Assembly (NCBI RefSeq): GCF_030388245.1
Contig: NZ_CP098361.1
Coordinates: 867,001 to 931,000 of the forward strand
DNA length: 64,000 bases
Reading direction: 5' to 3'
From: Paracoccus sp. TOH
Lineage (GTDB): Bacteria > Pseudomonadota > Alphaproteobacteria > Rhodobacterales > Rhodobacteraceae
The position numbers and the translations under genes are program-made. Below are positions 23,681 to 31,809 of the stretch, piece by piece. Position 1 is the first letter of the stretch. Each line of letters begins with the position of its first letter. The notes beneath the pieces were generated by a model. The model worked only from the letters and a program-made list of their open reading frames with translations. It ran no database searches and was not told where the DNA came from.

Positions 23681-25326
23681 CCGAGCAAGACCAGATCAGA
23701 CTGGGCAGGACGCTCTGGGCCATCGCCGACGAGCTGCGCGGGGCGATGAACGCAGATGACTTCCGCGACTATATGCTATCGTTTCTGTTCCTGCGCTATC
23801 TTTCCGACAGTTACGAGGAGGCCGCGAAAGCTGAGCTCGGGGCCGACTGGCCGGATCTACCGCCCGACGTCTTGCGGAAAAGCGGTGCCTCAAGCCAACT
23901 TCAGGTCTGGTATGAAGAAAACCCCGGTGACACGGAAGAATTTGAAGAGGTGATGCGCCGCAAGGTGCATTATGTTATCGAACCGCCCTATCTCTGGAGT
24001 TCCATCGCCGAGATGGCGCGCACCCACAGCGACGGGCTCTTGCGCACGCTCCAGCGCGGCTTCAAGTTCATCGAGAACGAATCTTTCTCCAGCAGCTTCC
24101 AGGGCCTTTTCTCCGAGATCAACCTGGACTCCGAAAAGCTGGGCAAGGACTATAAGCAGCGCAATGCCCGGCTCTGCACGATCATCCAGAAGATCGCTGA
24201 GCGGTTGGCGGGCTTCCCTAGCGAGCGTGATCTTCTGGGAGATGCCTATGAATATCTGATCGGTCAGTTCGCCGCCGGCTCGGGCAAGAAGGCAGGCGAG
24301 TTCTATACTCCGCAACAGATTTCCAGCATCCTGTCGGGCATTGTCACGCTCGACGGCCAAGACCCGGTCTCGGGCAAGCGTGAGAAGCTGAAACGGGTCT
24401 ATGATTTCGCCTGCGGCTCGGGCTCGCTGCTCTTGAACGTGCGTCGCCACATGGACAAGCATGGTATCGGCAAAATCTACGGGCAGGAAAAGAATATCAC
24501 CACCTACAACCTCGCTCGGATGAATATGCTGCTGCACGGTGTGCGAGACACAGAGTTCGAAATCCATCACGGCGACAGCCTAGAAAACGATTGGGACATC
24601 CTGCGCGAGCCGAATCCGGCGAAGAAGATCGAGTTCGACGCTGTGGTCGCCAACCCGCCCTTTAGTTACCGCTGGAATCCGACCGAGGAGATGGCTAAGG
24701 ATTTTCGCTTCAGAGACTATGGGCTTGCGCCCAAGTCGGCGGCAGATTTCGCCTTTCTGCTGCACGGGTTCCATTTCTTGGCGAAAGACGGAACCATGGC
24801 GATCATCCTGCCGCACGGCGTTCTGTTCCGGGGCGGGGCCGAGAAGACGATCCGCAGCAAACTTCTGAAGGACGGCAATATCGATACGGTAATCGGCCTG
24901 CCGGCTAAGCTGTTCTATTCGACCGGCATTCCGGTGTGCATTCTGGTGCTGAAGAAGTGCAAGCGAACCGATGACGTGCTGTTCATCAACGCGGCTGAGC
25001 ACTATCATCCGGGCAAGAGACAAAACGTGCTCCTGCCCGAGCACATCAACAAGATCGTGGAGACCTACAAGCACCGCAAAGTAGAGAACCGTTATTCGCG
25101 GGTGGTCACCCTGGAGGAGATCGAGAAAGAACACGACTTCAATCTCAACATTTCCCGCTATGTAAGCACTGCTGAAATTGCGCAGGACGTCGATCTAGCA
25201 GCCGTGCATCACCAGCTAAATAATCTGAACGAACGGATCCAGTCGGCGGCCAATAAGCATAATCGGTATCTTTATGAGCTCGGTCTGCCTCCTTTGCGTT
25301 TCGGTGATGACGTCAAATCTGATTGA
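23677..25326 (+). CDS. hsdM: Type I restriction-modification methyltransferase subunit
   Basis: N6-adenine methyltransferase that with HsdS protects host DNA and with HsdR forms the restriction complex. It has 549 aa. The N-terminal HsdM helical domain covers about 1-165. SAM motif I is FACGSGSLL at about 243-251, and catalytic motif IV is NPPF at about 325. GEFYTPQQI, a motif of type I methylases, lies near 207-215. Its start overlaps the prrC stop (ATGA), so the two are translated together. That would let the cell keep a set ratio between the nuclease and the complex that silences it. Confidence 0.95.
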   Translation: MTEQDQIRLGRTLWAIADELRGAMNADDFRDYMLSFLFLRYLSDSYEEAAKAELGADWPDLPPDVLRKSGASSQLQVWYEENPGDTEEFEEVMRRKVHYVIEPPYLWSSIAEMARTHSDGLLRTLQRGFKFIENESFSSSFQGLFSEINLDSEKLGKDYKQRNARLCTIIQKIAERLAGFPSERDLLGDAYEYLIGQFAAGSGKKAGEFYTPQQISSILSGIVTLDGQDPVSGKREKLKRVYDFACGSGSLLLNVRRHMDKHGIGKIYGQEKNITTYNLARMNMLLHGVRDTEFEIHHGDSLENDWDILREPNPAKKIEFDAVVANPPFSYRWNPTEEMAKDFRFRDYGLAPKSAADFAFLLHGFHFLAKDGTMAIILPHGVLFRGGAEKTIRSKLLKDGNIDTVIGLPAKLFYSTGIPVCILVLKKCKRTDDVLFINAAEHYHPGKRQNVLLPEHINKIVETYKHRKVENRYSRVVTLEEIEKEHDFNLNISRYVSTAEIAQDVDLAAVHHQLNNLNERIQSAANKHNRYLYELGLPPLRFGDDVKSD

Positions 25327-25553
25327 TGGCTGTATGAGCAAGGCGTGAATCTGCTATTGAACAGGATGCTAGAAGGGGGCGTACAACCGGGCCATATTGA
25401 ACCACAGTTTGAATGCGGACGAGACCTGCCCACCAGCCGTGACCGGAACTCAGTTGGCATTGCTGTGCCGTAGGAGTACCTTTTCAAAGCGTAGTGATTG
25501 TCTGCATTTCGCCTTGTGTCGACGGCTCATCCTTTGAGCGTATGCGGCGAAAG

Positions 25554-25802
25554 CTAGTGCTGCGGCGCCCGTTTTTTCTCTAAGCCGTAGATAACCCAAG
25601 TGAGAATAACGACACCAAACGCACCTATAAGGCTCAAAAGAAATAGGATGAGGGACGTTTCGGCTTGCTCCTGCCTAATGACAAGGGCGGGGATGAGTAA
25701 CGCCATAAGAAAGTAGCAGAGTTTTGCGGTTTTCGTAATGTTGTGCGTCAATCCACTTATTAGATTGTTGTTGTAGCTGGACAGAAATTCTTTATCTTTC
25801 AT
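25554..25802 (-). CDS. Small membrane protein
   Basis: 82 aa with two predicted membrane helices (about 25-41 and 51-72) separated by a short charged loop (RQEQAETS), and a basic C-terminus ending KKRAPQH. The start ATG lies inside the end of the XRE repressor gene (11-nt overlap), so the pair is coupled. I do not recognise a family. Its size, topology and place behind a repressor resemble superinfection-immunity or holin-like accessory proteins of mobile elements, which is only a guess. Confidence 0.6.
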   Translation of the reverse strand: MKDKEFLSSYNNNLISGLTHNITKTAKLCYFLMALLIPALVIRQEQAETSLILFLLSLIGAFGVVILTWVIYGLEKKRAPQH

Positions 25803-26208
25803 CGGCTGTTTTCTCCCGGGATGCCATGTACTCTTCGATGTCGCGGTCGCTGAATTCAGGCTTCGACAGCGTTTGCTTAAGCAAGAAAGCAATCGCTCCT
25901 ATATGCCGTGAGCAGTCATCTCGCTGGGCTTGGGGCAAGAGCGGAAGAATACGTGACAGTTGTTTTGCTATTGCTTCAGTTGAGTGCCCAACCTCCCCTA
26001 GAGCCAAGTTATCGATTGTGGTGCCCGCCATCTCCGCAGCTTTGGCTAGCACTGAGATGGGAGCCTCACGATTGCCCCATTCGTAGTTTCGGTAGGCGGC
26101 GACGGAGACGCCCAATTCCTTAGCCATGTCACCCTGAGACAGATGTCTGCTTTGGCGTAACAGGCTCAGTCGCGTGCCGATTGCCACGTTGTCGAGTTTA
26201 GGCCTCAA
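25792..26208 (-). CDS. XRE-family repressor-like regulator
   Basis: 138 aa from a TTG start. The N-terminal helix-turn-helix reads RLSLLRQSRHLSQGDMAKEL, then GVSVAAYRNYEWGNREAPIS. The C-terminal half is helical and may dimerise, and it lacks the Ser-Lys protease dyad of LexA-type repressors. The gene is divergent from a small HTH gene, and the shared 90-bp gap contains a strong promoter and an ACATATGT palindrome. This is the usual layout of a repressor governing the excisionase/integrase side of an island or phage. The overlap with the membrane-protein gene suggests one transcript. Confidence 0.8.
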   Translation of the reverse strand: MRPKLDNVAIGTRLSLLRQSRHLSQGDMAKELGVSVAAYRNYEWGNREAPISVLAKAAEMAGTTIDNLALGEVGHSTEAIAKQLSRILPLLPQAQRDDCSRHIGAIAFLLKQTLSKPEFSDRDIEEYMASREKTADER

Positions 26209-26211
26209 GTC

Positions 26212-26239
26212 TTGACTCGCAATACATATGTGTTATATT
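26212..26239 (+). promoter_or_regulatory. Rightward promoter with overlapping palindrome
   Basis: TTGACT (26212-26217), 16-nt spacer, TATATT (26234-26239). The spacer contains the palindrome ACATATGT (26223-26230), a candidate operator for the divergent XRE repressor. It would drive the excisionase-like gene and, beyond it, the integrase. Confidence 0.65.
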
Positions 26240-26298
26240 TGATCGAATCGTAGCGCAATTGCGTGGGCCTTGATGAATTTCCATCGTTGAGATCAGAT

Positions 26299-26496
26299 AT
26301 GACACAAAATGTGCTGTTGTCGCAAGACTTTGTATCACCCCAGAAGCTGTCAAAAATCACGGGATGGCCCATCGGAAGGATTCGCCGCCTTATAAGGGAC
26401 CGGAAGGTTCGCTTCGTAATGGTTGGGCGCAATTACTATCTGCCCTCAACTGCTCTCGTGGAATATGTTGAGTGCAACATGGTAGATCCTGAATGA
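26299..26496 (+). CDS. Small helix-turn-helix protein, excisionase-like
   Basis: 65 aa. FVSPQKLSKITGWPIGRIRR followed by LIRDRKVRFVMVGRNYYLP has the winged-helix pattern of HTH_17/excisionase proteins: a helix-turn-helix, then a beta wing leading to a YYLP-type motif. I chose ATG 26299; a GTG at 26263 would add 12 residues. It sits between the repressor and the integrase, where directionality factors of tyrosine recombinases are usually encoded. It may also be an AlpA-type activator. Confidence 0.65.
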   Translation: MTQNVLLSQDFVSPQKLSKITGWPIGRIRRLIRDRKVRFVMVGRNYYLPSTALVEYVECNMVDPE

Positions 26497-26569
26497 AGTT
26501 TTATGGCTTGTGCCGTGCGTGACGCGATTATCACGCGATTAGTACGCTACTGTGATTGAGGTCCATCCG

Positions 26570-26749
26570 ATGAGTCGTCCTGTCGCCCCATCCTTACCAA
26601 CTGAAAAGCAGGTGCGCGATATTTACGAAATTGTGTCAAGCTTTCGTGCTGATGCGCGAATTGTGCGGATAGGTCCAGACGGAGTGACCTTTGAGTATAA
26701 CGCGCAGACCATTACCTACTCTGCCGACCGTCCATTCAACGGAGATTAG
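26570..26749 (+). CDS. Small hypothetical protein upstream of the integrase
   Basis: 59 aa, with TGAGG eight nt before the ATG. There is a helical first half (TEKQVRDIYEIVSSFRADAR) and a beta second half (IVRIGPDGVTFEYN). It ends 5 bp before the integrase start, so it is in the same transcript. I do not recognise a family. Small proteins of this shape often accompany integrases in alphaproteobacterial islands, with no known role. Confidence 0.55.
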   Translation: MSRPVAPSLPTEKQVRDIYEIVSSFRADARIVRIGPDGVTFEYNAQTITYSADRPFNGD

Positions 26750-26754
26750 CCGTA

Positions 26755-27752
26755 ATGGCAGGTTATCTCAGATCGCGCAAACGTCGAGGCCGTTGGTTTC
26801 ATTACTATCGGCGAAACGGAAAGGAGATTTCGTTAAATGTTCATGGATTGCCGCCGAACGATCCGCGAGTTATGGCGGCGTACTGGGCTGAACATGTGCG
26901 TTGGGAGCATAGCCCCCAAGAGGCACAAAGGCCTCAAAAGAATAGCTTTGCATGGGCGGTTGATCTGTATCTTTCTGGAAACAAGGAGTGGGCAAGATAC
27001 GCAAGAAACACCCAAAAAGCACGCTTGGCAATCCTGCGCCGTTATGTTTCCGCCCAAGGGGATCGCTTGCTCTCCGACATCACTCAGAAAGCCATAGAGA
27101 TCGCGCTCTACCAAAAGGGCGGCCAAGCTGCTGTCAGCGAATACAAGGCCCTCAAGCCGGTATTTGAACATGCGCGTCGCTTGCATATCATTGAACGGAA
27201 TCCGATGACCGGAATGGAATTGGACCGACCAAAATCGAAAGGCTTTCCTACTGCTGACGCCGCCGACATAGGCGCGTTCATTGCCCGCTGGGATATAGGA
27301 ACGGTCGGGCGCCTGATATTCGATTTGGCGCTTTAACCGGCGCGGCTCGTGTCGATCTGGTGAGAATTGGTCGACGCAATATGAGCGGTGGGCTGCTAAC
27401 GTTCGATCGACAGAAAACAGGGGTCACATGCAATGTTCCGCTGACCAAGGAGCTGCGCTCTGTAATTGCTCGGACTCCTGACATCGCACCGACCTTCATC
27501 CTGAACAAATATGGAAAGCCTTATACTCCTGAAAGCCTAGGTAACCTTTTTCGTGATGCCGCCGCCGCTGCCGGCATGAAGGCAAGGTTGCATGGGTTGC
27601 GCAAGGCATTCTGCGTCTACTGGGCGGAGCAGGGGAAATCCACACATCAGATCGCGGCGATGGCGGGCCATCTAACCCTTGGGGAGGTAGAGCGCTATAC
27701 GCGGGCTGTCGACCGTCAGCAGATTGTTCGGCTTATCGTTGAGGGCGCGTAA
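26755..27752 (+). pseudogene. int: Frameshifted tyrosine recombinase (island integrase)
   Basis: The first frame (26755-27336, 193 aa) holds the arm-binding and core-binding part and stops at TAA right after FDLAL. The second frame (-1 relative) continues at once with TGAARVDLVRIGRRN and runs to 27752. It contains the catalytic residues: the first Arg in the TGAAR region, HGLRKAF (H-x-x-R), MAGH and the nucleophile Tyr in VERYTRA. Joining the frames gives a normal integrase of about 331 aa. One missing base near 27335 explains it (TACACC to TAACC, or a -1 slip). As read, no active enzyme is made. A sequencing error cannot be excluded. Confidence 0.88.
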
Positions 27753-27775
27753 TCTGGGACACAGTATGCTCGCGA

Positions 27776-27789
27776 CTGGGACACGCGCG
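27776..27789 (+). repeat. Candidate integrase arm-type site, right
   Basis: CTGGGACACGCGCG, an exact copy of 10363-10376, 43 nt inside the right core repeat; a shorter copy CTGGGACAC lies at 27754-27762. Confidence 0.6.
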
Positions 27790-27832
27790 TGTATCCATAT
27801 GATAGAAAAGGGAAAATCATGAAAAATTGGAG

Positions 27833-27853
27833 GAAGTGGCAGCCCGTAGGGGA
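27833..27853 (+). repeat. Right attachment site of the island (core direct repeat)
   Basis: Exact 21-nt copy of 10300-10320. Positions 27837-27853 are the 3' end of tRNA-Glu copy 2 read on the minus strand, so integration left the tRNA intact. Confidence 0.9.
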
Positions 27854-27911
27854 GTCGAACCCCTCTTTTCAGGTTGAAAACCTGACGTCCTAACCGATAG
27901 ACGAACGGGCC
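27837..27911 (-). tRNA. tRNA-Glu (anticodon TTC), copy 2, integration target
   Basis: Sequence identical to the copy at 10057-10131: anticodon loop TTTTCAA, encoded CCA at 27837-27839. Its 3' end forms the right boundary of the island. Confidence 0.96.
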
Positions 27912-27953
27912 ACTCTTTCGTTCCGCCGGACCGTGCCGCGCGGTGTGGAGCGG

Positions 27954-27982
27954 TGTTTAGGCCAGCTGTTGCGGGCCTGCAA
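27954..27982 (-). promoter_or_regulatory. Promoter of tRNA-Glu copy 2
   Basis: On the minus strand TTGCAG (27977-27982), 17-nt spacer, TAAACA (27954-27959). It matches the element in front of copy 1 in hexamers and spacing. Confidence 0.7.
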
Positions 27983-28021
27983 GCGGAAAAATCGCCCGCC
28001 CCGCAAGTTTTTTCGCCCCGC

Positions 28022-29761
28022 TCAGCCGGCCGGCGCGGCATCGTCCAGGCGCAACCGCACCCGTTCGCGCCCGCCCCATTGCGAGAGTTCCAGCTTGCCC
28101 GCCAGATGGAAGCGCCGGCCCTTGGCGCCCAGCAGCGCCGGGCCCAGCGGGCCGTTCATCGCGCCCCAGGCCACCGCCTCCAGCACCGGGCTGCCGGGGC
28201 TGCGGAAGCGCAGGCGCAGATGGCTGTCACCCATCGTCCCGGCGCTGTCGATCAGCTGTCCGGCAAAGGCGAAGCGCGGCGCCGGTGCGGCCTGGCCGAA
28301 GGGGCCGGCGCGCTCCAGCATCTGCATCAGCTCGACCGTGGCGCCGGCGGGGTCCAGCAGGCCCGAGATGCGCAGCTCGCCCGCGCCGGGCCGCTCGGCC
28401 ATCTCGCGCGAGAGCAGTTGCGACAGCCGGGCCATGGCGCCGGGGATCTTCGCCTCCTCGACGGTCAGACCGGCGGCCATGGCATGGCCGCCCCCCTTCA
28501 GCAGCCATCCTTCGGCGGCAAGGCGTTGGATGGCGCGGCCCAGGTCCACGCCGGGAACCGAGCGGGCCGAGCCCTTGCCGATGCCGCCCTCGACCCCGAT
28601 CACCACCGAGGGCAGGCCGGTCGCCTCCTTCACCCGCGCGGCGACGATGCCGACGACGCCCGGATGCCAGCCGTCGTCCGCGGCCCAAGCGATGCCTTCG
28701 GCGCCCCGGGCCTCGACCTGCGCCAGCGCCGCCTCGCGCACGGCGGATTCGATGGCGCGGCGATCGCGGTTCAGCGCGTCCAGCTCGGCCGCCAGCCGCT
28801 CGGCCTGCCGGGCATCGGTGCAAGAGAGGCAGAGCGCCCCGAGATCCGCCTTGCCGACCCGGCCGCCGGCATTGATGCGCGGCCCCAGCAGAAAGCCCAG
28901 GTGAAAGGCATTCGGCGCCGAATCGAGCCGCGCCACGTCCGACAGCGCCACCAGGCCGGGGCGTTCGCGGCGGGCCATGACCAGCAATCCCTGCCGCACG
29001 AAGGCGCGGTTCACGCCGACCAGCGGCGCCACGTCCGCCACCGTCGCCAGCGCCACCAGGTCGAGCAGCGGAATCAGGTCGGGCTGCGGATGGCCGTCCC
29101 GGCGCAGCAGGCCGTTGCAGCGCACCAGCGCCAGGAACACCACGCCCGCGGCGCAGAGATGGCCGAGGCTGCCATCCTCGTCGGCGCGATTCGGATTCAC
29201 CACCGCCAGCACCGGCGGCAGGGTCTCGCCGCCCTGGTGGTGGTCCAGCACGATCACATCGCAGGCGGCGGCCGCCAGCGCCTCGTGGCTGAGCGTGCCG
29301 CAATCGACGCAGACGATCAGGTCGTGATCGCGCGACAGCGCCGCGATGGCCGGGGCGTTCGGGCCATAACCCTCGTCGATGCGGTCGGGGATATAAAGCG
29401 TCGCGTCGCGGCCCTGGCGGCGCAGCCAGTCCAGCAGCAGCGCGGCCGAGGCGCCGCCATCCACGTCGTAATCGGCGAAGATGGCGATGCGCTGGCCGGC
29501 CAACACGGCGGCGACCAGCCGTTCGGCGGCCTTGTCCATGTCGCGCAGGCCCGAGGGATCGGGCAGCAGGTCGCGCAGCTTGGGGTCGAGGTAAAGCGGC
29601 GTTTCATGCGCGGGCACGCCGCGGGCGGCCAGCACCCGGCTGACGGGCAGCGGCAGGCGGCTGTCCTGCGCCAGCGCCTCGGCGGCGCGTTCCAGGGCGG
29701 CGTCGGGGCCGCGCCAGAGGCGGCCGGTCAGCGAGGCGGTGACGGAAAGAAAGGCGGTCAT
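28022..29761 (-). CDS. recJ: Single-stranded-DNA-specific exonuclease RecJ
   Basis: 5'-3' exonuclease on single-stranded DNA in recombinational and mismatch repair. It has 579 aa. DHH-family motifs: DYDVDG at 97-102, CVDCG at about 151-155, DHH at 173-175, HLCAAG, then GPRINAGGR. The DHHA1 motif GKGSARS lies toward the C-terminus with GGGHAMAAG, and an OB-fold-like end follows. I took the ATG at 29761 because family members begin MTAFL; an ATG six codons up (29779) is open. It is convergent with nothing and reads toward tRNA-Glu copy 2. glpX lies directly upstream on the same strand, with a 49-bp gap. Confidence 0.95.
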   Translation of the reverse strand: MTAFLSVTASLTGRLWRGPDAALERAAEALAQDSRLPLPVSRVLAARGVPAHETPLYLDPKLRDLLPDPSGLRDMDKAAERLVAAVLAGQRIAIFADYDVDGGASAALLLDWLRRQGRDATLYIPDRIDEGYGPNAPAIAALSRDHDLIVCVDCGTLSHEALAAAACDVIVLDHHQGGETLPPVLAVVNPNRADEDGSLGHLCAAGVVFLALVRCNGLLRRDGHPQPDLIPLLDLVALATVADVAPLVGVNRAFVRQGLLVMARRERPGLVALSDVARLDSAPNAFHLGFLLGPRINAGGRVGKADLGALCLSCTDARQAERLAAELDALNRDRRAIESAVREAALAQVEARGAEGIAWAADDGWHPGVVGIVAARVKEATGLPSVVIGVEGGIGKGSARSVPGVDLGRAIQRLAAEGWLLKGGGHAMAAGLTVEEAKIPGAMARLSQLLSREMAERPGAGELRISGLLDPAGATVELMQMLERAGPFGQAAPAPRFAFAGQLIDSAGTMGDSHLRLRFRSPGSPVLEAVAWGAMNGPLGPALLGAKGRRFHLAGKLELSQWGGRERVRLRLDDAAPAG

Positions 29762-29810
29762 GGCGGCTTCATCCCCCATGACCGCCCGCTGTTCAAGCCT
29801 GTCGGCTCGC

Positions 29811-30776
29811 TTACTTGATCGGGTTGCGATAGATCATGCGCCGCACCGAGCCGGTCTTGGAGCGCATCAGGATGGTTTCGGTCTGCAGGTAATGCGGCTC
29901 GCGCTTGACGCCGGCCACGATCGAGCCGTTCGTCACCCCGGTCGCGGCGAAGATCACGTCGGCGGTCACCAGCTCGTCGCGCGAATAGATGCGGTCCAGG
30001 TCGGTGATGCCGGCCTTGGCGGCGCGGGCCTTTTCGTCGTCATTGCGGAACAGCAGCTTGCCCCACATCTGCCCGCCCATGCATTTCAGCGCCGAGGCGG
30101 CCAGAACCCCCTCGGGCGCGCCGCCCGAGCCCATGTACATGTCGATGCCGGTCAGTTCCGCTTCGGCGCAATGGATCACCCCCGCCACGTCGCCGTCGGT
30201 GATCAGCCGGATGGCCGCGCCCGTCGAGCGCACCTCTACCACCAGATCCTCGTGCCGGGGACGTTCCAGGATGCAGACGGTGATGTCGCTGTCCTTGACG
30301 CCGCGCGCCTTGGCCAGCGCCCGGACGCGCTCGGCCGGGGTCATGTCGAGGCTGACGACGTCCTTCGGATAGCCCGGCCCGATGGCCAGCTTCTCCATGT
30401 AGACGTCGGGCGCGTGCAGCAGAGTGCCGCGCGGCGCCATGGCAATCACGGTCAGGGCATTCGGCATGTCCTTGGCGGTCAGCGTGGTGCCCTCCAGCGG
30501 GTCCAGCGCGATGTCGACCTCGGGGCCGTCGCCCGAGCCGACTTCTTCGCCGATGTAAAGCATCGGCGCCTCGTCCCGCTCGCCCTCGCCGATGACGACG
30601 ACGCCCTTGATGTCCAGCATGTTCAGCTGCTCGCGCATGGCATTGACGGCGGCCTGGTCGGCAGCCTTCTCGTCGCCGCGGCCGATCAGCCGCGCCGAGG
30701 CATGGGCGGCCGCCTCGCTGACCCGGGCGAGGCCGAGCGACAGCATGCGGTCGTTGAAATCCTTGGGCGAGGTCAT
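29811..30776 (-). CDS. glpX: Fructose-1,6-bisphosphatase class II
   Basis: Hydrolyses fructose 1,6-bisphosphate to fructose 6-phosphate in gluconeogenesis; some members also take sedoheptulose 1,7-bisphosphate. It has 321 aa. Metal-site motifs are IGEGERDEAP at about 63-72 and ALDPLEGTTL at about 90-99. GGAPEGVLAASALKCMGGQM near the middle is a family signature. No signal or membrane segments. It is monocistronic or co-transcribed with recJ. Confidence 0.95.
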   Translation of the reverse strand: MTSPKDFNDRMLSLGLARVSEAAAHASARLIGRGDEKAADQAAVNAMREQLNMLDIKGVVVIGEGERDEAPMLYIGEEVGSGDGPEVDIALDPLEGTTLTAKDMPNALTVIAMAPRGTLLHAPDVYMEKLAIGPGYPKDVVSLDMTPAERVRALAKARGVKDSDITVCILERPRHEDLVVEVRSTGAAIRLITDGDVAGVIHCAEAELTGIDMYMGSGGAPEGVLAASALKCMGGQMWGKLLFRNDDEKARAAKAGITDLDRIYSRDELVTADVIFAATGVTNGSIVAGVKREPHYLQTETILMRSKTGSVRRMIYRNPIK

Positions 30777-30857
30777 GCGGAAATTCCTTGTGCTTTCTGC
30801 CTTTCCGGGCTTCTACGCCCGGCGCCAGGGGCGGGCAAGACTGCGCGCGCTAACGGG

Positions 30858-31109
30858 TCAGTTTTCCGCCAGTTCCAGCGCCAGCGCATGGATGCGCGGC
30901 ACGACGTCACCCAAGGCGGCATGCACCAGCCGATGCCGCGCGACATGGCCCAGCCCGGAGAATTGCGGGCTGGCCATGCGGATGCGGAAATGCGTCTCGC
31001 CGCCCTCGCGCCAGCCGCCATGGCCGCGATGGCTTTCGCTTTCGTCGATGATTTCCAGCCGAAGCGGCTGCAGTTCGGCCAGTCTTTCTCGCATCTCGTC
31101 GGCAATCAT
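30858..31109 (-). CDS. bolA: BolA-family protein
   Basis: 83-aa BolA fold: an N-terminal helix (MIADEMRERL), ESESHRGH, then THFRIRMASPQFSGL and the helix HRLVHAALGDVVPRIHALAL. The conserved His that helps hold [2Fe-2S] clusters with monothiol glutaredoxins lies in the HRLVH helix. I chose ATG 31109, with GGGGG about 8 nt upstream, over the ATG at 31127. It probably acts in iron-sulfur and stress physiology. It is divergent from the J-domain gene. Confidence 0.9.
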   Translation of the reverse strand: MIADEMRERLAELQPLRLEIIDESESHRGHGGWREGGETHFRIRMASPQFSGLGHVARHRLVHAALGDVVPRIHALALELAEN

Positions 31110-31178
31110 TCGCTTGCCCCCTTTCATGTCCTGCGAAATAGCCTAAACTGCCTGTCCCGTTCAGGACAAGGCAGGCAG

Positions 31179-31805
31179 ATGAGCAACAGCGACCCGTTCG
31201 GATTCGACATATCCGCAGCCTCGGACAAGAAACGCCGGTCCAAGGGGCGGCGGGGCATGTCCGGCGCCTTCGAGACCTCGACGCGACGCTGCGACAAGGA
31301 GGGCTGCAACCAGCCGGGCCAGTACCGCGCGCCGAAATCGCCGCGGGCGCTGGACGAGTATTACTGGTTCTGCAAGGAGCATGTCCGCGAATACAACCTG
31401 AACTGGAACTATTTCCAGGGCCAGTCCGAGGCCGAGTTCCAGGAATTCCTGGACAATGCCACGGTCTGGGAACGGCCGACCAAGCCCTTCGGCCGCGCCG
31501 CCCAGGAACAGAAGTGGGCGCGCCACGGCATCGATGACCCGCTGGAGATCCTGGGTGCCAACGGCACCAACCCCGAGGCGCGCAAGGCCGTCAGCCGCAA
31601 GCTGCCGCCGACGGAGCGCAAGGCGCTGGAGATCCTCGAAGCCAAGGACAGTTGGACCCGGACGGAGATCCGCAAGCAATACAAGTCCCTGGTCAAGGAT
31701 CTGCATCCCGACATGAACGGCGGCGACCGGTCGGACGAGGATCGGCTGCAGGAGGTGGTCTGGGCCTGGGACCAGATCAAGGACAGTCGCAGCTTCAAGG
31801 ACTGA
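31179..31805 (+). CDS. J-domain (DnaJ-class) protein
   Basis: 208 aa. The J domain is at the C-terminal end (about 150-205): helix II with RTEIRKQYKSLVKDL, the HPD motif that stimulates DnaK, then helix III. The N-terminal part contains C-x4-C and other Cys/His residues (RRCDKEGCNQPGQYRAP; FCKEH) that could bind a metal. No Gly/Phe region or DnaJ zinc repeats, so it is a specialised co-chaperone rather than DnaJ itself. This architecture is conserved in alphaproteobacteria next to bolA. Confidence 0.88.
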   Translation: MSNSDPFGFDISAASDKKRRSKGRRGMSGAFETSTRRCDKEGCNQPGQYRAPKSPRALDEYYWFCKEHVREYNLNWNYFQGQSEAEFQEFLDNATVWERPTKPFGRAAQEQKWARHGIDDPLEILGANGTNPEARKAVSRKLPPTERKALEILEAKDSWTRTEIRKQYKSLVKDLHPDMNGGDRSDEDRLQEVVWAWDQIKDSRSFKD

Positions 31806-31809
31806 AGAC

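Larger units (their letters stand above)
10300..27853. mobile_element. tRNA-Glu-integrated genomic island (about 17.5 kb) with plasmid-like genes and a type I R-M/PrrC cassette
   Basis: The ends are defined by a 21-bp exact direct repeat. The right copy is the 3' end of an intact tRNA-Glu plus 4 nt; the left copy is only that fragment. A tyrosine recombinase gene lies next to the tRNA end, as in many tRNA-targeted elements. Inside are repC, a MobV relaxase, parDE remnants, several unknown genes, an XRE/C-protein-like gene and hsdR-hsdS-prrC-hsdM. Base composition is visibly less GC-rich than the flanks, especially at 17,200-27,800. No conjugation transfer genes are present, so it would be mobilizable at most. 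The integrase is frameshifted. Confidence 0.9.

Noticed and set aside
27325..27345. Programmed -1 frameshift in the integrase
   Set aside because: The 0-frame codons CTT-TAA do not form a slippery heptamer and I see no stimulatory stem; a simple mutation or read error is likelier.
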